DNA of 64,000 bases, taken from positions 1-64,000 of the forward strand of contig DLAJ01000044.1 of assembly GCA_002493905.1 (NCBI GenBank), given 5' to 3'. The notes under the pieces were generated by a model that worked only from the letters and a program-made list of their open reading frames with translations, had not been told where the DNA came from and searched no databases. The stretch is from Lachnospiraceae bacterium UBA7050 (GTDB lineage: Bacteria; Bacillota; Clostridia; Lachnospirales; Lachnospiraceae). The translations under genes were made by a program, and so were the position numbers. Positions 40,970 to 50,966 of this stretch are shown here, piece after piece (the first letter of the stretch is position 1; every line of letters starts with the position of its first letter).

Positions 40970-43021
40970 ATGAAAGCGCTGATCAAAAGGCTGTCGGGAG
41001 ATGTTTTTATTGCCATCTATGTATTGGCGGCATTTATTATGCTGATCGTACCGCTGCCGATTCCGCTTCTGGATGTACTCCTTGCACTGGACATGTCCCT
41101 CGCATTTACCATTATGTTTTCGTGCATGCTGACTAAGGAAGTGCTGGATATGGCATTTTATCCGACGATCCTTTTGTTTACAACAGTTTTCCGTATTGCA
41201 TTAAACGTATCTTCCACGCGTTTGATCCTATCAGAGGGAGATGCCGGTAATGTCATTGATACGTTTGGTAAATTTGTCGGCGGCGGCGATCTTGTTATCG
41301 GCGTAATCGTGTTCATGATCCTGATTATTGTCCAGTTCATGGTTATCAACAAAGGTTCGGAGCGTGTTGCCGAGGTAACGGCGCGATTCACGCTCGATGC
41401 GATGCCGGGTAAACAGATGGCGATCGACGCGGACTTAAATACAGGCGCCATTGACGATGCGGAGGCGAAGCGCAGAAGAGATAAGATTCAGGCGGAGTCC
41501 ACGTTCTTCGGCAATATGGATGGTGCCGTAAAATATGTAAAGGGAGACGCTACAGCAGGTTTGTTGATCACCGCAGTCAATATCATCGGCGGTATTGCGA
41601 TGGGCGTTCTGCGGATGGGACTGACCTTTAATGAGGCGATTGATAAGTATCTGATCCTGACAATAGGTGATGGTCTTGTCAGCCAGATACCCTCTTTGTT
41701 GATCTCGCTTTCTACCGGTATTCTTGTTACCAAAGGCTCCAAGGAGGCGGAGTTCGGAAATGAGATTATCCATGAGTTGTTCAGCCTGCCGCGCGTACTC
41801 TATATTGTTGGTACGGTTATGTGCCTGCTTGGCGTGATTACACCATTAAACACTGTTTTATTTCTTGCGGTCGGCGGGGTCTTTATCGTTGGAGCAGCGA
41901 TCATGAACCGCACGCTCAAAACGGCTGAAATTGAAGCGAGTGTCGATACGGAAGAGCAGGAGGCGGAGGAGATCAGACAGCCCGAAAATGTCAATTCGCT
42001 GCTGTCCGTTGATCCAATCGAGCTGGAGTTCGGTTACGGCATTATCCCGCTCGCAGATGTCAATCAGGGCGGCGACCTGTTAGACCGCGTTGTTATGATC
42101 AGACGTCAGATCGCGATGGAACTTGGCACAATCGTGCCGATTATCCGTCTGCGTGATAATATCCAGCTCAATCCGAACCAATATATTATTAAGATCAAGG
42201 GCATTCAGATATCGGAAGGTGAAATTCTGTTTGACCACTATATGGCGATGAACCCCGGATTTGTGAAAGAGGAAATTACAGGTATTCCGACGTTTGAGCC
42301 GTCCTTCCATCTGCCGGCGATCTGGATTACCGAGAATCAGCGTGAACGGGCGGAGAGTCTTGGTTATACGGTTGTTGATCCTCCTTCCATCATTGCGACG
42401 CATTTGACCGAGGTGATCAGGCGTCATATTTCCGAATTGCTTACAAGGCAGGATGTGCAGAATCTGATCAACAACTTAAAGGAGACGAACCCGTCCGTTG
42501 TCGAGGAACTGGTGCCGAAGCTGATCGGCTTAGGAGAGGTTCAGAAGGTGCTTCAGAATCTCTTAAAAGAAGGTATCTCTATTAGAGATCTTCTGACTAT
42601 TTTTGAGACGCTGGCGGATTATGCAACGTCAACGCGTGATACGGATATTCTGACCGAATATGTGCGTCAGGCTCTGAAACGGGCAATCTCGAGCCGTTTC
42701 TTCCCTGCAAATGAGACGACGAGCGTTGTGACGCTTGATCCTAAGCTGGAGCAGGAGATCATGAGCAGCGTGAAACAGACGGAGCAGGGCGCATACTTAA
42801 ATCTGGACCCGGAAAGAACGAAACAGATCATGGCATCGGTTGAGAAAGAAACCGGTAAGCTCGAGAGTCTTGGAAAGAACCCGATCGTGATCACATCACC
42901 GATTGTGAGGACCTATTTTAAGCGCCTGACTGAAGATTATTTCAGTGATCTGATCGTTGTGTCCTACAATGAAGTGGAATCGAATGTGGAATTACAGTCA
43001 GTGGGGATGGTGACAGCATAA
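40970..43021 (+). CDS. flhA: Flagellar export gate protein FlhA
   Basis: 683 residues: eight membrane helices in the N-terminal half, the conserved FHIPEP-type region (MLTKEVLDMAFYPTILLFTTVFRIALNVSSTRLIL region and ARFTLDAMPGKQMAIDADLNTG, both partial here) and a cytoplasmic domain forming the nonameric docking ring for export chaperones. AAAGGAGG precedes the ATG. It is the first gene after the second hairpin array. Confidence 0.97.
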   Translation: MKALIKRLSGDVFIAIYVLAAFIMLIVPLPIPLLDVLLALDMSLAFTIMFSCMLTKEVLDMAFYPTILLFTTVFRIALNVSSTRLILSEGDAGNVIDTFGKFVGGGDLVIGVIVFMILIIVQFMVINKGSERVAEVTARFTLDAMPGKQMAIDADLNTGAIDDAEAKRRRDKIQAESTFFGNMDGAVKYVKGDATAGLLITAVNIIGGIAMGVLRMGLTFNEAIDKYLILTIGDGLVSQIPSLLISLSTGILVTKGSKEAEFGNEIIHELFSLPRVLYIVGTVMCLLGVITPLNTVLFLAVGGVFIVGAAIMNRTLKTAEIEASVDTEEQEAEEIRQPENVNSLLSVDPIELEFGYGIIPLADVNQGGDLLDRVVMIRRQIAMELGTIVPIIRLRDNIQLNPNQYIIKIKGIQISEGEILFDHYMAMNPGFVKEEITGIPTFEPSFHLPAIWITENQRERAESLGYTVVDPPSIIATHLTEVIRRHISELLTRQDVQNLINNLKETNPSVVEELVPKLIGLGEVQKVLQNLLKEGISIRDLLTIFETLADYATSTRDTDILTEYVRQALKRAISSRFFPANETTSVVTLDPKLEQEIMSSVKQTEQGAYLNLDPERTKQIMASVEKETGKLESLGKNPIVITSPIVRTYFKRLTEDYFSDLIVVSYNEVESNVELQSVGMVTA

Positions 43022-43022
43022 G

Positions 43023-44387
43023 ATGATCATTAAAAAATATCTTGCAGATACGGAAGCGCAGGCGGTTGACGCGGCGAAAAAAGAATTGGGACCGGGTGTT
43101 GTGGTCATGAATGTCCGCAGCGTGAAACACAAGGGAATTATGCGCTTCTTCAAAAATCCAATGAAAGAAGTCACGGTTGCGCTTGAGGAGGATGCGGAAC
43201 GTTTTTCTTCTGCGGTTAAAGACATTGCCCGTGTTGTCTCAGAGAATAGCGCACAGCAGGACCATTGGGGTATGGAAGAGAGGACGGCTGCGGGAGGAGC
43301 TTCTGCGTGGACGGCGGGCTCAGGAATAAAGCCGGCTGCAGGTGCGGCCGGGAACGGTGTACAGACGGGAAACGGAATGCGGACCGCTGAGAGTGTGTAC
43401 TCGAATGTATCTCCCAAAGAGGCGGCACGCGACCGCAAGATTTTGGAGCAGGCGGTATCGGAGAGCAATGTGTTGGAAAATAAGCTGGATTCCTTACAAA
43501 GTCTGCTGGAGGAAAAGCTTGTAAAAACAGACGATAAGGGAAGTGCCGTTTCGAATGAAGATGAAGAGCCGTCCGAGGCGGAGAATTTCCTGCGTCTGCT
43601 TTATAATACAATGGTGGACAATGAAGTGGATGAGCATTATGCCAATCAGATCATTGATACACTGGATGTCAAGGAAACACAGGAGACGCCGATTGATTAT
43701 TATCTGGCGAGCATTTATCAGAAGATGGTCTTGAAATTCGGCAAGACGACAAGAATCTCGGAGGCCAAAAAAAGGCCGAAAGTTGTTTACTTTATCGGCC
43801 CGACCGGAGTCGGCAAGACAACGACGATTGCAAAGATTGCCTCGCGTTTTACTGTAGAGCAGAAGAAAAAGATTGCTCTTTTAACAACGGATACCTACCG
43901 GATCGTGGCTGCCGAACAGTTAAAGACTTATGCGGATATTTTGGATGTCCCGATCCGCGTCATCTATTCGGTCGAGGAGATGGAACATGCGTTTTCCGAC
44001 TTCCGCGATTATGACTATATTCTGGTAGATACGGCGGGACATTCCCACTATAATGAGGAACAGAGGCAGGCAATCGGGCAGTTTATCCACGCGGCGGATA
44101 ACAAGGCAGAGAAGGAAGTTTACCTTGTCATGAGTGCGACCACAAAGTATCGGGACATGATCAGCATTGCGGATGCGTATTCCGAAGTGACGGATTATAA
44201 ACTTATTTTTACAAAACTGGATGAGACGACGGCACTCGGAAATTTGTTTAATCTGCGGATGCGTACCAATGCGGAAATGTCTTATGTTACAACGGGACAA
44301 AATGTACCGGAGGATATTGAGCCTTTTAATCCTCAGATTGTGGTAAAGCAGCTTCTTGGGGGAAGAAGACAGGAAATAAAGGGGTAG
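43023..44387 (+). CDS. flhF: Flagellar biosynthesis GTPase FlhF
   Basis: 454-residue SRP-type GTPase that sets flagellar position. Start MIIKKYLADTEAQAVDAAKKELG is typical (shown in part); a variable Gly/Ala-rich stretch lies at about 85-125; the NG domain has the P-loop GPTGVGKTTT (about 258-267), DTYRIVAAEQLKTYA and DTAGHSHYN. It starts one base after flhA and precedes its regulator flhG. Confidence 0.96.
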   Translation: MIIKKYLADTEAQAVDAAKKELGPGVVVMNVRSVKHKGIMRFFKNPMKEVTVALEEDAERFSSAVKDIARVVSENSAQQDHWGMEERTAAGGASAWTAGSGIKPAAGAAGNGVQTGNGMRTAESVYSNVSPKEAARDRKILEQAVSESNVLENKLDSLQSLLEEKLVKTDDKGSAVSNEDEEPSEAENFLRLLYNTMVDNEVDEHYANQIIDTLDVKETQETPIDYYLASIYQKMVLKFGKTTRISEAKKRPKVVYFIGPTGVGKTTTIAKIASRFTVEQKKKIALLTTDTYRIVAAEQLKTYADILDVPIRVIYSVEEMEHAFSDFRDYDYILVDTAGHSHYNEEQRQAIGQFIHAADNKAEKEVYLVMSATTKYRDMISIADAYSEVTDYKLIFTKLDETTALGNLFNLRMRTNAEMSYVTTGQNVPEDIEPFNPQIVVKQLLGGRRQEIKG

Positions 44388-44390
44388 GAA

Positions 44391-45269
44391 ATGGATCAGG
44401 CTGAAAAGTTGCGAAGCATTATTAAGGCGAATCAGATCAATCGCCCGCTTGCGCGCGTGCTTGCAGTCACAAGCGGAAAGGGCGGGGTCGGAAAATCCAA
44501 TACAGCGATCAATCTGGCGATTCAGTTTCGGAAGATGGAAAAACGTGTCATTATTCTGGATGCCGATTTTGGACTTGCAAATATAGAGATCATGTTTGGT
44601 GCTGTTCCGAAGTATAATCTGTATGACTTGATTTATCAGGGAAAGAGCATCTGCGATATCATTACGTGGGGGCCGATGGATGTCGGGTTTATTTCGGGCG
44701 GTTCGGGAATTGCGGGGATGTCCAACTTAAACCGTGAGTATCTGAACTATATCATCCAGAACTTATCAGAACTTGACACGCTGACGGATGTGATCATCGT
44801 AGATACGGGGGCGGGTATTTCGGATGCTGTACTGGAGTTTCTCGTTTCAAGCGGTGAAATCCTGCTTGTGACGACGCCGGAGCCGACTTCAATTACAGAT
44901 TCCTATTCCCTGTTAAAGGCCTTAAACCGCCATTCCCGTTTTAAGATGGATGACACGCAGGTAAAAGTGATTGCAAACCGTGTGGAGGACGAGGCAGAAG
45001 GAACGGATCTGTTCTTAAAGCTCAATGCGGTAGTTACAAAATATCTCAAAATACCGATCACTTATCTTGGTTCTGTTCCGCGTGACGAGCAGCTGTCAAA
45101 AGCCGTCATGCAGCAGAGTCCGATTTCCATGCAGAATCCAAATGCGAAATCGGCGAAGGCATATGAGGAAATTGCGATGAAGCTGATGGATAAGGAAGTC
45201 AGCAAAAGCGTACCCAAAAGAGGAATGGCAGCGTTTTTTTCCCATATTCTTTCGGGAAGAAAAAATTAA
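44391..45269 (+). CDS. flhG: Flagellar number regulator FlhG (MinD-like ATPase)
   Basis: 292-residue MinD/ParA ATPase with the deviant Walker A GKGGVGKSNTA (about residue 30), switch I/II phrases LDADFGLANIEIMFG and IIVDTGAGIS, and a C-terminal amphipathic helix (PKRGMAAFFSHILSGRKN) for membrane binding. It controls flagellar number by activating FlhF. Begins 3 bases after flhF. Confidence 0.95.
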   Translation: MDQAEKLRSIIKANQINRPLARVLAVTSGKGGVGKSNTAINLAIQFRKMEKRVIILDADFGLANIEIMFGAVPKYNLYDLIYQGKSICDIITWGPMDVGFISGGSGIAGMSNLNREYLNYIIQNLSELDTLTDVIIVDTGAGISDAVLEFLVSSGEILLVTTPEPTSITDSYSLLKALNRHSRFKMDDTQVKVIANRVEDEAEGTDLFLKLNAVVTKYLKIPITYLGSVPRDEQLSKAVMQQSPISMQNPNAKSAKAYEEIAMKLMDKEVSKSVPKRGMAAFFSHILSGRKN

Positions 45270-45303
45270 AAGAATGCAAATAAAAAGAATAAGGAGATTA
45301 CCC

Positions 45304-46029
45304 ATGCTATCAAGCTATATTATACCGGGACAAAAGATTGAACTGCATGCGACAATGGACAATAAAGATGTCAAAGATAAAGAAAAGATTTATCTAAGTC
45401 GTGTATATGAAGTGCTCTCCGACGACCGGATTGAGGTCACGATGCCGATGGAACAGACGAAGCTGATCCTGCTGCCGGTTGATGGAGAATATGAAGTGTT
45501 CTTTTATACGCCGGGAGGACTCTATCAGTGTATCTGCCGTATCATTGACCGCTATAAGAGCAGTAATGTATACATCCTTGTTCTGGAACTGGTGAGCAAT
45601 CTGCGCAAGTATCAAAGAAGAGAGTATTATCGGTTCAGCTGTGCGCTTGATATGAGTGCCCGCGTTTTGGAAGAGGAAGAGATAGAAGCGCTGGATGAGA
45701 GGCGGAATTACCTTGTGCCGGGACTTCCGCTGAAACACAGCATTATTGTGGACATCAGCGGCGGGGGACTCCGATTTGTTGCAAACCAGAAATATGAAGA
45801 AGGTTCCCTGATTTATTGTAATTATTATCTGACAGTCAACGGAGTGAACAAGGAATATAATCTGGTGGGCAAAATTCTGCATGTCAGCGAAGTTGAGAAA
45901 CAGAAGGGAACGTTTGAACACCGCGTACAGTATATCAATATCGACTCATCCGAGCGGGAGGAGATTATACGTTACATTTTTGAGGAGGAACGCAAGAACT
46001 TAAAGCGCGAACTGAAAACGGATAAATAG
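45304..46029 (+). CDS. PilZ-domain c-di-GMP receptor (YcgR/YpfA/DgrA type)
   Basis: 241 residues: an N-terminal YcgR-like beta domain (IPGQKIELHATM) and a C-terminal PilZ domain with the two c-di-GMP motifs, RRxxxR as KYQRREYYRF (about residue 105) and DxSxxG as DISGGGLRF (about 152). Proteins of this kind slow or stop the motor when c-di-GMP is high. The ATG at 45304 follows AAGGAG at 45291-45296; the frame is open 10 codons further up, without support. Its place between flhG and cheB links c-di-GMP to motility. Confidence 0.92.
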   Translation: MLSSYIIPGQKIELHATMDNKDVKDKEKIYLSRVYEVLSDDRIEVTMPMEQTKLILLPVDGEYEVFFYTPGGLYQCICRIIDRYKSSNVYILVLELVSNLRKYQRREYYRFSCALDMSARVLEEEEIEALDERRNYLVPGLPLKHSIIVDISGGGLRFVANQKYEEGSLIYCNYYLTVNGVNKEYNLVGKILHVSEVEKQKGTFEHRVQYINIDSSEREEIIRYIFEEERKNLKRELKTDK

Positions 46030-46072
46030 GTTTTGAGGATGTCAGATTGTCAAAATGAAGGTGGATGTCAAA

Positions 46073-47158
46073 ATGGAAACAGAAAAGAAAAAAATTTTGG
46101 TCGTTGATGACTCTGCACTCATGAGAAGCGTAATATGTGATATAATTAACTCCGATGAACGATTCCGTGTGATGGACAGGGCGATCAACGGGGTGGATGC
46201 ATTGGAGCTGCTTTCCAGAAAGCAGTACGATGCGGTAGTATTGGACGTAAACATGCCCAAAATGACGGGTATACAGCTTTTGCGTGAGCTTCAGCACCGC
46301 AAGATTGCAGCACGTATCATGATGGCAAGTACGGACACCCGGGATGGTGCGCAGGTCACGCTGGACTGCCTGGAACTTGGTGCGCTTGATTTTATTCACA
46401 AACCGGACAAGGCGTCGGATGCGCGGGATGCTGATTTCCGCAGACAGTTTCTGGAGACACTTTTTGTAGTATCCCAATCGGCACTTCCTTCGTATACCAA
46501 AAGCATCATGGGGATGCAGGAAATACGGGAAAACAAGAAGGTTGTTGAACTTGTCGGAAAGCATGCGTCTAAAATAAGCGGCAGACAGATTGTCGCGATT
46601 GCAAGCTCCACAGGAGGACCGAAAGCCTTGCAGAGTGTGATCCCGTATCTGCCGGGAAATTTGCGGGCACCGGTCGTATTGGTGCAGCATATGCCTCCCG
46701 GTTTTACAAAATCTTTGGCGGAGCGCCTGGATCATCTGAGCGAGCTTCGTGTGAAAGAGGCGGAGGATGGAGAACTGATCAAGGACGGATACGTCTATGT
46801 TGCGCGGGGCGGTGTGCACTTAAACATCGTTGAACAGAATGGAAGCTGCCGCGTGCACTATACGAACGAACCGCCGAGAGAGGGAGTCAGGCCGTGCGCG
46901 AACTATATGTATGAATCTCTGAGGGAATGTGGTTACGAGAGGATTACCTGTGTGGTCATGACAGGAATGGGAGCGGACGGAACGAAAGGAATCGTGGCAT
47001 TACATGAGGCAAAGAAAATCCATGTGATCGCGCAGGAGGAGTCTACCTGTGCCGTATATGGCATGCCAAAGAGTATCGTTAATGCGGGACTCACGGATCA
47101 GATTGTTCCGCTTGAGGACATTGCCCGTGAGATTATTATGAACGTGGGGGTAAAATGA
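46073..47158 (+). CDS. cheB: Chemotaxis protein-glutamate methylesterase CheB
   Basis: 361 residues: N-terminal receiver domain (VVDDSALMR, VVLDVNMPKMTG) and C-terminal methylesterase with catalytic Ser (IASSTGGPKAL), His (VQHMPPGFTKSLAERL) and Asp (TGMGADG). It removes methyl groups from chemoreceptors during adaptation. AAGGTGG lies 8 bases before ATG 46073; an ATG at 46055 is also in frame. No cheR methyltransferase is in the window. Confidence 0.96.
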   Translation: METEKKKILVVDDSALMRSVICDIINSDERFRVMDRAINGVDALELLSRKQYDAVVLDVNMPKMTGIQLLRELQHRKIAARIMMASTDTRDGAQVTLDCLELGALDFIHKPDKASDARDADFRRQFLETLFVVSQSALPSYTKSIMGMQEIRENKKVVELVGKHASKISGRQIVAIASSTGGPKALQSVIPYLPGNLRAPVVLVQHMPPGFTKSLAERLDHLSELRVKEAEDGELIKDGYVYVARGGVHLNIVEQNGSCRVHYTNEPPREGVRPCANYMYESLRECGYERITCVVMTGMGADGTKGIVALHEAKKIHVIAQEESTCAVYGMPKSIVNAGLTDQIVPLEDIAREIIMNVGVK

Positions 47159-47159
47159 G

Positions 47160-49226
47160 ATGGATGTAAGCCAGTATCTTGAAATCTTCATTGATGAGAC
47201 CAAAGAACATCTCCAAAATCTGAATACGCAGATTCTGGAGCTGGAACAGGACCCGGAAAATGAGAACACCGTGAATGAGATCTTTCGTGCCGCGCATTCC
47301 TTAAAGGGAATGGCAGGGACGATGGGGTATAAGCGGATGCAGACGCTGACGCATGATATGGAGAACGTGTTCTCTGAAGTGCGCAATGGTTCGATCAAAG
47401 TAAACAGCGAGATGATCGATATTCTGTTTCAGTGTCTGGATGCCCTGGATGAGTATCTTACCAATATCCAGCAGAGTGCGGATGAAGGAACCAATGAGAA
47501 TGAGGCGCTGATCAAGGCACTGAATGAGCAGATGGGGGCAAAGGGTGCTGAGGCGCCGAAAGAAAAAAAGGCAAAAGAAGCAGAGCCTGCGCAGGTGACC
47601 GAAAGATCAAAGAAGTGGCTGGAGATCAAGCTGGACGATTCCCAAAAGTCCGTGATCAGCAGGGCGGCTGCTCAGGGAGAGCATATATATGGTGTGGATG
47701 TCATTGTGCAGGAAAGCTGTCTCTTAAAGGCCGCACGTGCATTTTTGGTCTTTAAGGCGATTGAAAAATACGGAGAGATCATTGTCTCGAATCCGAGCGC
47801 ACAGGATATTGAAGATGAGAAATTTGAGCTGGAATTCAGCCTGATCGTCGTTTCAAAGGGAGAGATCAGTCAGATTTTGGATGCGGTTAAGAATGTATCC
47901 GAGATAGAGGATGCCGTCGGTGAGGCGCTGGATGTCTCCGAGTACATACCGGAAGAAACGAAGAAGCAGGAGACTGCCATCGTGGAGAGCGGTTCTTCGG
48001 AAGTGCCTGAGCAGACAAAAACGGATGCGGCAAAAACAAAAGAGAAAAAGCAGACCGCAGTTTCAAAGCCGGTTGTCAACCGGACTGTCCGCGTGGATAT
48101 TGAGAAGCTGGACGTGCTTATGAACCTTGTCAGCGAGCTGATTATTGCCAAGAATTCTCTTGTGTCTGCGTCGGGAACAGAGGGGAACAAGGGTACGGGC
48201 TTTAACGAGCAGATTGAATACTTAGAGAGCGTTACCACGAATCTGCATGAGTCCGTTATGAAGGTGCGCATGGTGCCGATTGAGAGCGTTGTCAATAAAT
48301 TTCCGCGCATGATCCGCGATCTGTCAAAGAAGTTGAATAAGAAAATGGAACTGTATATGACAGGTGAGGAAACTGAGCTGGACCGTACTGTAGTAGATGA
48401 AATCGGTGATCCACTGATGCATCTTCTGCGCAATTCTGCGGATCATGGCTTAGAGTCCGCAGAGATCAGAAGGCAGAGAGGAAAAAGTGAGACAGGCTCC
48501 ATTTTCCTAAATGCGTATCAGGACGGCAACAACGTCGTGATTGAAGTTGGAGATGACGGGAACGGAATCGATACGGAGGCCGTGAAATTAAAAGCGATTG
48601 AGCGCGGCGTCATTACACCGGAGCAGGCGGAGAACATGGCGGAGAAGGATATTATCGATCTGTTGTTCAACGCAGGCTTTTCGACGGCCAAAGTGGTGTC
48701 CGACGTATCGGGCAGAGGAGTTGGATTGGATGTTGTAAAATCCAAGATTGAGTCTTTGAGCGGTGAAGTGGAAGTCAAGACAAAGCTCGGTATCGGGAGC
48801 ACCTTTATCATCCGCCTGCCGCTTACACTGGCGATTATTCAGGCATTGATGGTTGTTGTCGGCGGTGAGAAATATGCGATCTCGCTCGGATCGATTCAGA
48901 CGCTGGAGGACATTCCAGTTTCCGACATCAAGCTTGTGCAGTCCAAGGAAGTGATCAACCTGCGCGAGAATGTGATTCCGCTGATCCGCGTCAATGAGAT
49001 GCTGGATATTGAATCGGCGAAGGGACCGGACGATAATCTGATGGTCGTAATTGTGAAAAAAGGCGATAAACTTGCGGGTCTGGTGGTGGATGACCTAATT
49101 GGTCAACAAGAGATCGTTATCAAATCTCTGGGAAAATATATCAACAAATGCAAAATTATCAGCGGCGCGACAATTCTCGGCGACGGCGAAGTTGCGCTGA
49201 TTCTTGATACGAATGCGATGCTGTAA
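47160..49226 (+). CDS. cheA: Chemotaxis histidine kinase CheA
   Basis: 688 residues. HPt domain with phospho-accepting His46 (AAHSLKGMAGTMGY), a P2-like region (about 150-245), a linker, dimerisation helices (VDIEKLDVLMNLVSELIIAKNSL in part), an ATP-binding domain (DPLMHLLRNSADHGLE, GDDGNGID, SGRGVGLDVV) and a CheW-like C-terminus. It receives receptor signals through CheW and phosphorylates CheY and CheB. Starts one base after cheB. Confidence 0.97.
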   Translation: MDVSQYLEIFIDETKEHLQNLNTQILELEQDPENENTVNEIFRAAHSLKGMAGTMGYKRMQTLTHDMENVFSEVRNGSIKVNSEMIDILFQCLDALDEYLTNIQQSADEGTNENEALIKALNEQMGAKGAEAPKEKKAKEAEPAQVTERSKKWLEIKLDDSQKSVISRAAAQGEHIYGVDVIVQESCLLKAARAFLVFKAIEKYGEIIVSNPSAQDIEDEKFELEFSLIVVSKGEISQILDAVKNVSEIEDAVGEALDVSEYIPEETKKQETAIVESGSSEVPEQTKTDAAKTKEKKQTAVSKPVVNRTVRVDIEKLDVLMNLVSELIIAKNSLVSASGTEGNKGTGFNEQIEYLESVTTNLHESVMKVRMVPIESVVNKFPRMIRDLSKKLNKKMELYMTGEETELDRTVVDEIGDPLMHLLRNSADHGLESAEIRRQRGKSETGSIFLNAYQDGNNVVIEVGDDGNGIDTEAVKLKAIERGVITPEQAENMAEKDIIDLLFNAGFSTAKVVSDVSGRGVGLDVVKSKIESLSGEVEVKTKLGIGSTFIIRLPLTLAIIQALMVVVGGEKYAISLGSIQTLEDIPVSDIKLVQSKEVINLRENVIPLIRVNEMLDIESAKGPDDNLMVVIVKKGDKLAGLVVDDLIGQQEIVIKSLGKYINKCKIISGATILGDGEVALILDTNAML

Positions 49227-49246
49227 GCGGAATGGAGGCGGTAAAA

Positions 49247-49708
49247 ATGGAGGAGTTAAAAGATAAGGAAGCGTTTATCTCGGCGCAGTACATTGTCATT
49301 CGTCTTGGAGATGAAAAATACGGAATTGATATCCGCTATGTCGATAATATCCTGCGTATGCAGCAGATCACGCGCGTACCGAAGGTGGCGCCCTATTTCA
49401 GAGGAGTCATCAATCTGCGCGGCGAGGTCGTTCCGGTTATGAGCGTCCGTGTAAAAATGGGGTTGGAGGATGTTGAAGAGACAAAGGATACCCGTATTAT
49501 CATTTTGAAAGCGGATGGCATTGAAAAGATTGGAATTATTGTTGACGAGGTAAAGGAAGTCGTTACGTTGGAAGAGGAACAGGTTGACCGGATGGCATAT
49601 GACTCCAAGGAAGAGAAGAGCGCTTTTGTTACGGCTGTCGGGAAATGTGGGGAGGATCTGATCTCTCTTCTTGATCTGCATGCCGTACTCGCGGAACAGA
49701 ACCAATAA
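49247..49708 (+). CDS. cheW: Chemotaxis adaptor CheW
   Basis: 153-residue adaptor linking chemoreceptors to CheA; the CheW fold is evident from YIVIRLGDEKYGIDIRYVD and FRGVINLRGEVVPVMSVRVK. ATG 49247 has GGAGG seven bases upstream; ATG 49232 is an alternative with no clear site. Confidence 0.95.
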   Translation: MEELKDKEAFISAQYIVIRLGDEKYGIDIRYVDNILRMQQITRVPKVAPYFRGVINLRGEVVPVMSVRVKMGLEDVEETKDTRIIILKADGIEKIGIIVDEVKEVVTLEEEQVDRMAYDSKEEKSAFVTAVGKCGEDLISLLDLHAVLAEQNQ

Positions 49709-49759
49709 AGCAGCCTGTTGTGTGGGGCGGGGCAGAAATGAAAGGAATGGAGAAAACAT

Positions 49760-50380
49760 ATGTCAGATAAAATTGACCTTCAGGCTATGTCGGATCAATA
49801 TGTCGATGTCCTAATGGAGCTGGGCAATATTGGTGCCGGGAATGCAATGACCGCGCTGGCACAAATGCTGCAGTGCAAGGTGGACATGAAAGTGCCGCGT
49901 GTCAGGCTGCTGGAGTTTTCGGAGGTTGGCGCGGCAATGGGCGGCGAAGAGCAGATTATGGCGGGTATCTACCTGGCGGTTGAGGGAGATATTTCCGGCA
50001 GTATTATGTTCCTTTTGGAAAGGGATTCCGCAATGCATCTGGTTGAGAAGCTGATGGGTATGCCGTCATCCGGAGGCAGTGAGTTTTCTGAAATGGAAAT
50101 ATCAGCGCTGCAGGAGATCGGGAATATTATCACCGGCTCCTATCTGAATTCGCTCTCGGCGATGACCGGATTAAAAATTATCCCTTCCATTCCGGCGCTG
50201 AGTATTGACATGGCGGGCGCTATTTTGAGCGTTCCGGCGATCGAGTTTGGACTGATCGGGGATAATATCCTGATGATTGAGACGCAGTTCAGCGACGATC
50301 AGCAGATTGCGGGGTATTTTATCCTTGTACCGGATTTAGAATCTTATGAAAAAATATTGACTTCTCTCGGTCTGCGTTAA
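49760..50380 (+). CDS. cheC: CheY-P phosphatase CheC
   Basis: 206 residues with two copies of the CheC/FliY phosphatase motif ExxN (LMELGNIGAGNAMTALAQML and ALQEIGNIITGSYLNSLSAM). It dephosphorylates CheY-P and binds CheD, encoded next. A G-rich spacer of 51 bases separates it from cheW; AAAGGAATGGAG precedes the ATG. Confidence 0.95.
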   Translation: MSDKIDLQAMSDQYVDVLMELGNIGAGNAMTALAQMLQCKVDMKVPRVRLLEFSEVGAAMGGEEQIMAGIYLAVEGDISGSIMFLLERDSAMHLVEKLMGMPSSGGSEFSEMEISALQEIGNIITGSYLNSLSAMTGLKIIPSIPALSIDMAGAILSVPAIEFGLIGDNILMIETQFSDDQQIAGYFILVPDLESYEKILTSLGLR

Positions 50381-50480
50381 AGAACGTCTGACAAGGGGGA
50401 GTGCGGACGCGGAAGCGCGGTAGAATGTAAGCATGGCGAAAAGCGAATAAACACGGATAGGGAAAGAAGCATGATAAGCT

Positions 50481-50966
50481 ATGAGTGAAATTATTAAAGT
50501 CGGTATGGCGGATCTCAATATTTGCAAAAGCCCGAATGGGATCACGACGCTTGGCTTAGGCTCCTGTGTCGGAATTGCGATCAGAGATCCGCTTACTAAA
50601 ATTGGCGGTTTGGCACACATTATGCTGCCGGACAGTACCGTAATAGCAAATAACTCTAACAAACCGAAATTTGCAGATACCGGAATTACGATGCTTGTTG
50701 AATTGATTGTCAAGGCGGGTGCAAACAGGTCAAGGCTTGTGGCAAAGATTGCAGGCGGTGCGCAGATGTTCGGTTTTCAAAATAAGAATGAGCTTGTGCG
50801 TGTCGGTGAGCGCAATGTAGAGGCCACCAGGAAGAAGCTTGCCGAACTCAAAATCCCGATTCTGGCGCAGGATACGGGCTTAAATTATGGCCGGACGGTG
50901 ATTTTTTATCCAGAAACGGGAGACTTTATAATACGCGCGGTAGGAAAAGATGAAAAAACAATCTGA
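50481..50966 (+). CDS. cheD: Chemoreceptor glutamine deamidase CheD
   Basis: 161 residues. The catalytic Cys lies in LGLGSCVGIAIRD (Cys30) and the His in GGLAHIMLPD (His47). CheD deamidates receptor glutamines and stimulates CheC. The start has a poor ribosome binding site after a 100-base spacer that contains no gene. It overlaps the next gene by 17 bases. Confidence 0.95.
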   Translation: MSEIIKVGMADLNICKSPNGITTLGLGSCVGIAIRDPLTKIGGLAHIMLPDSTVIANNSNKPKFADTGITMLVELIVKAGANRSRLVAKIAGGAQMFGFQNKNELVRVGERNVEATRKKLAELKIPILAQDTGLNYGRTVIFYPETGDFIIRAVGKDEKTI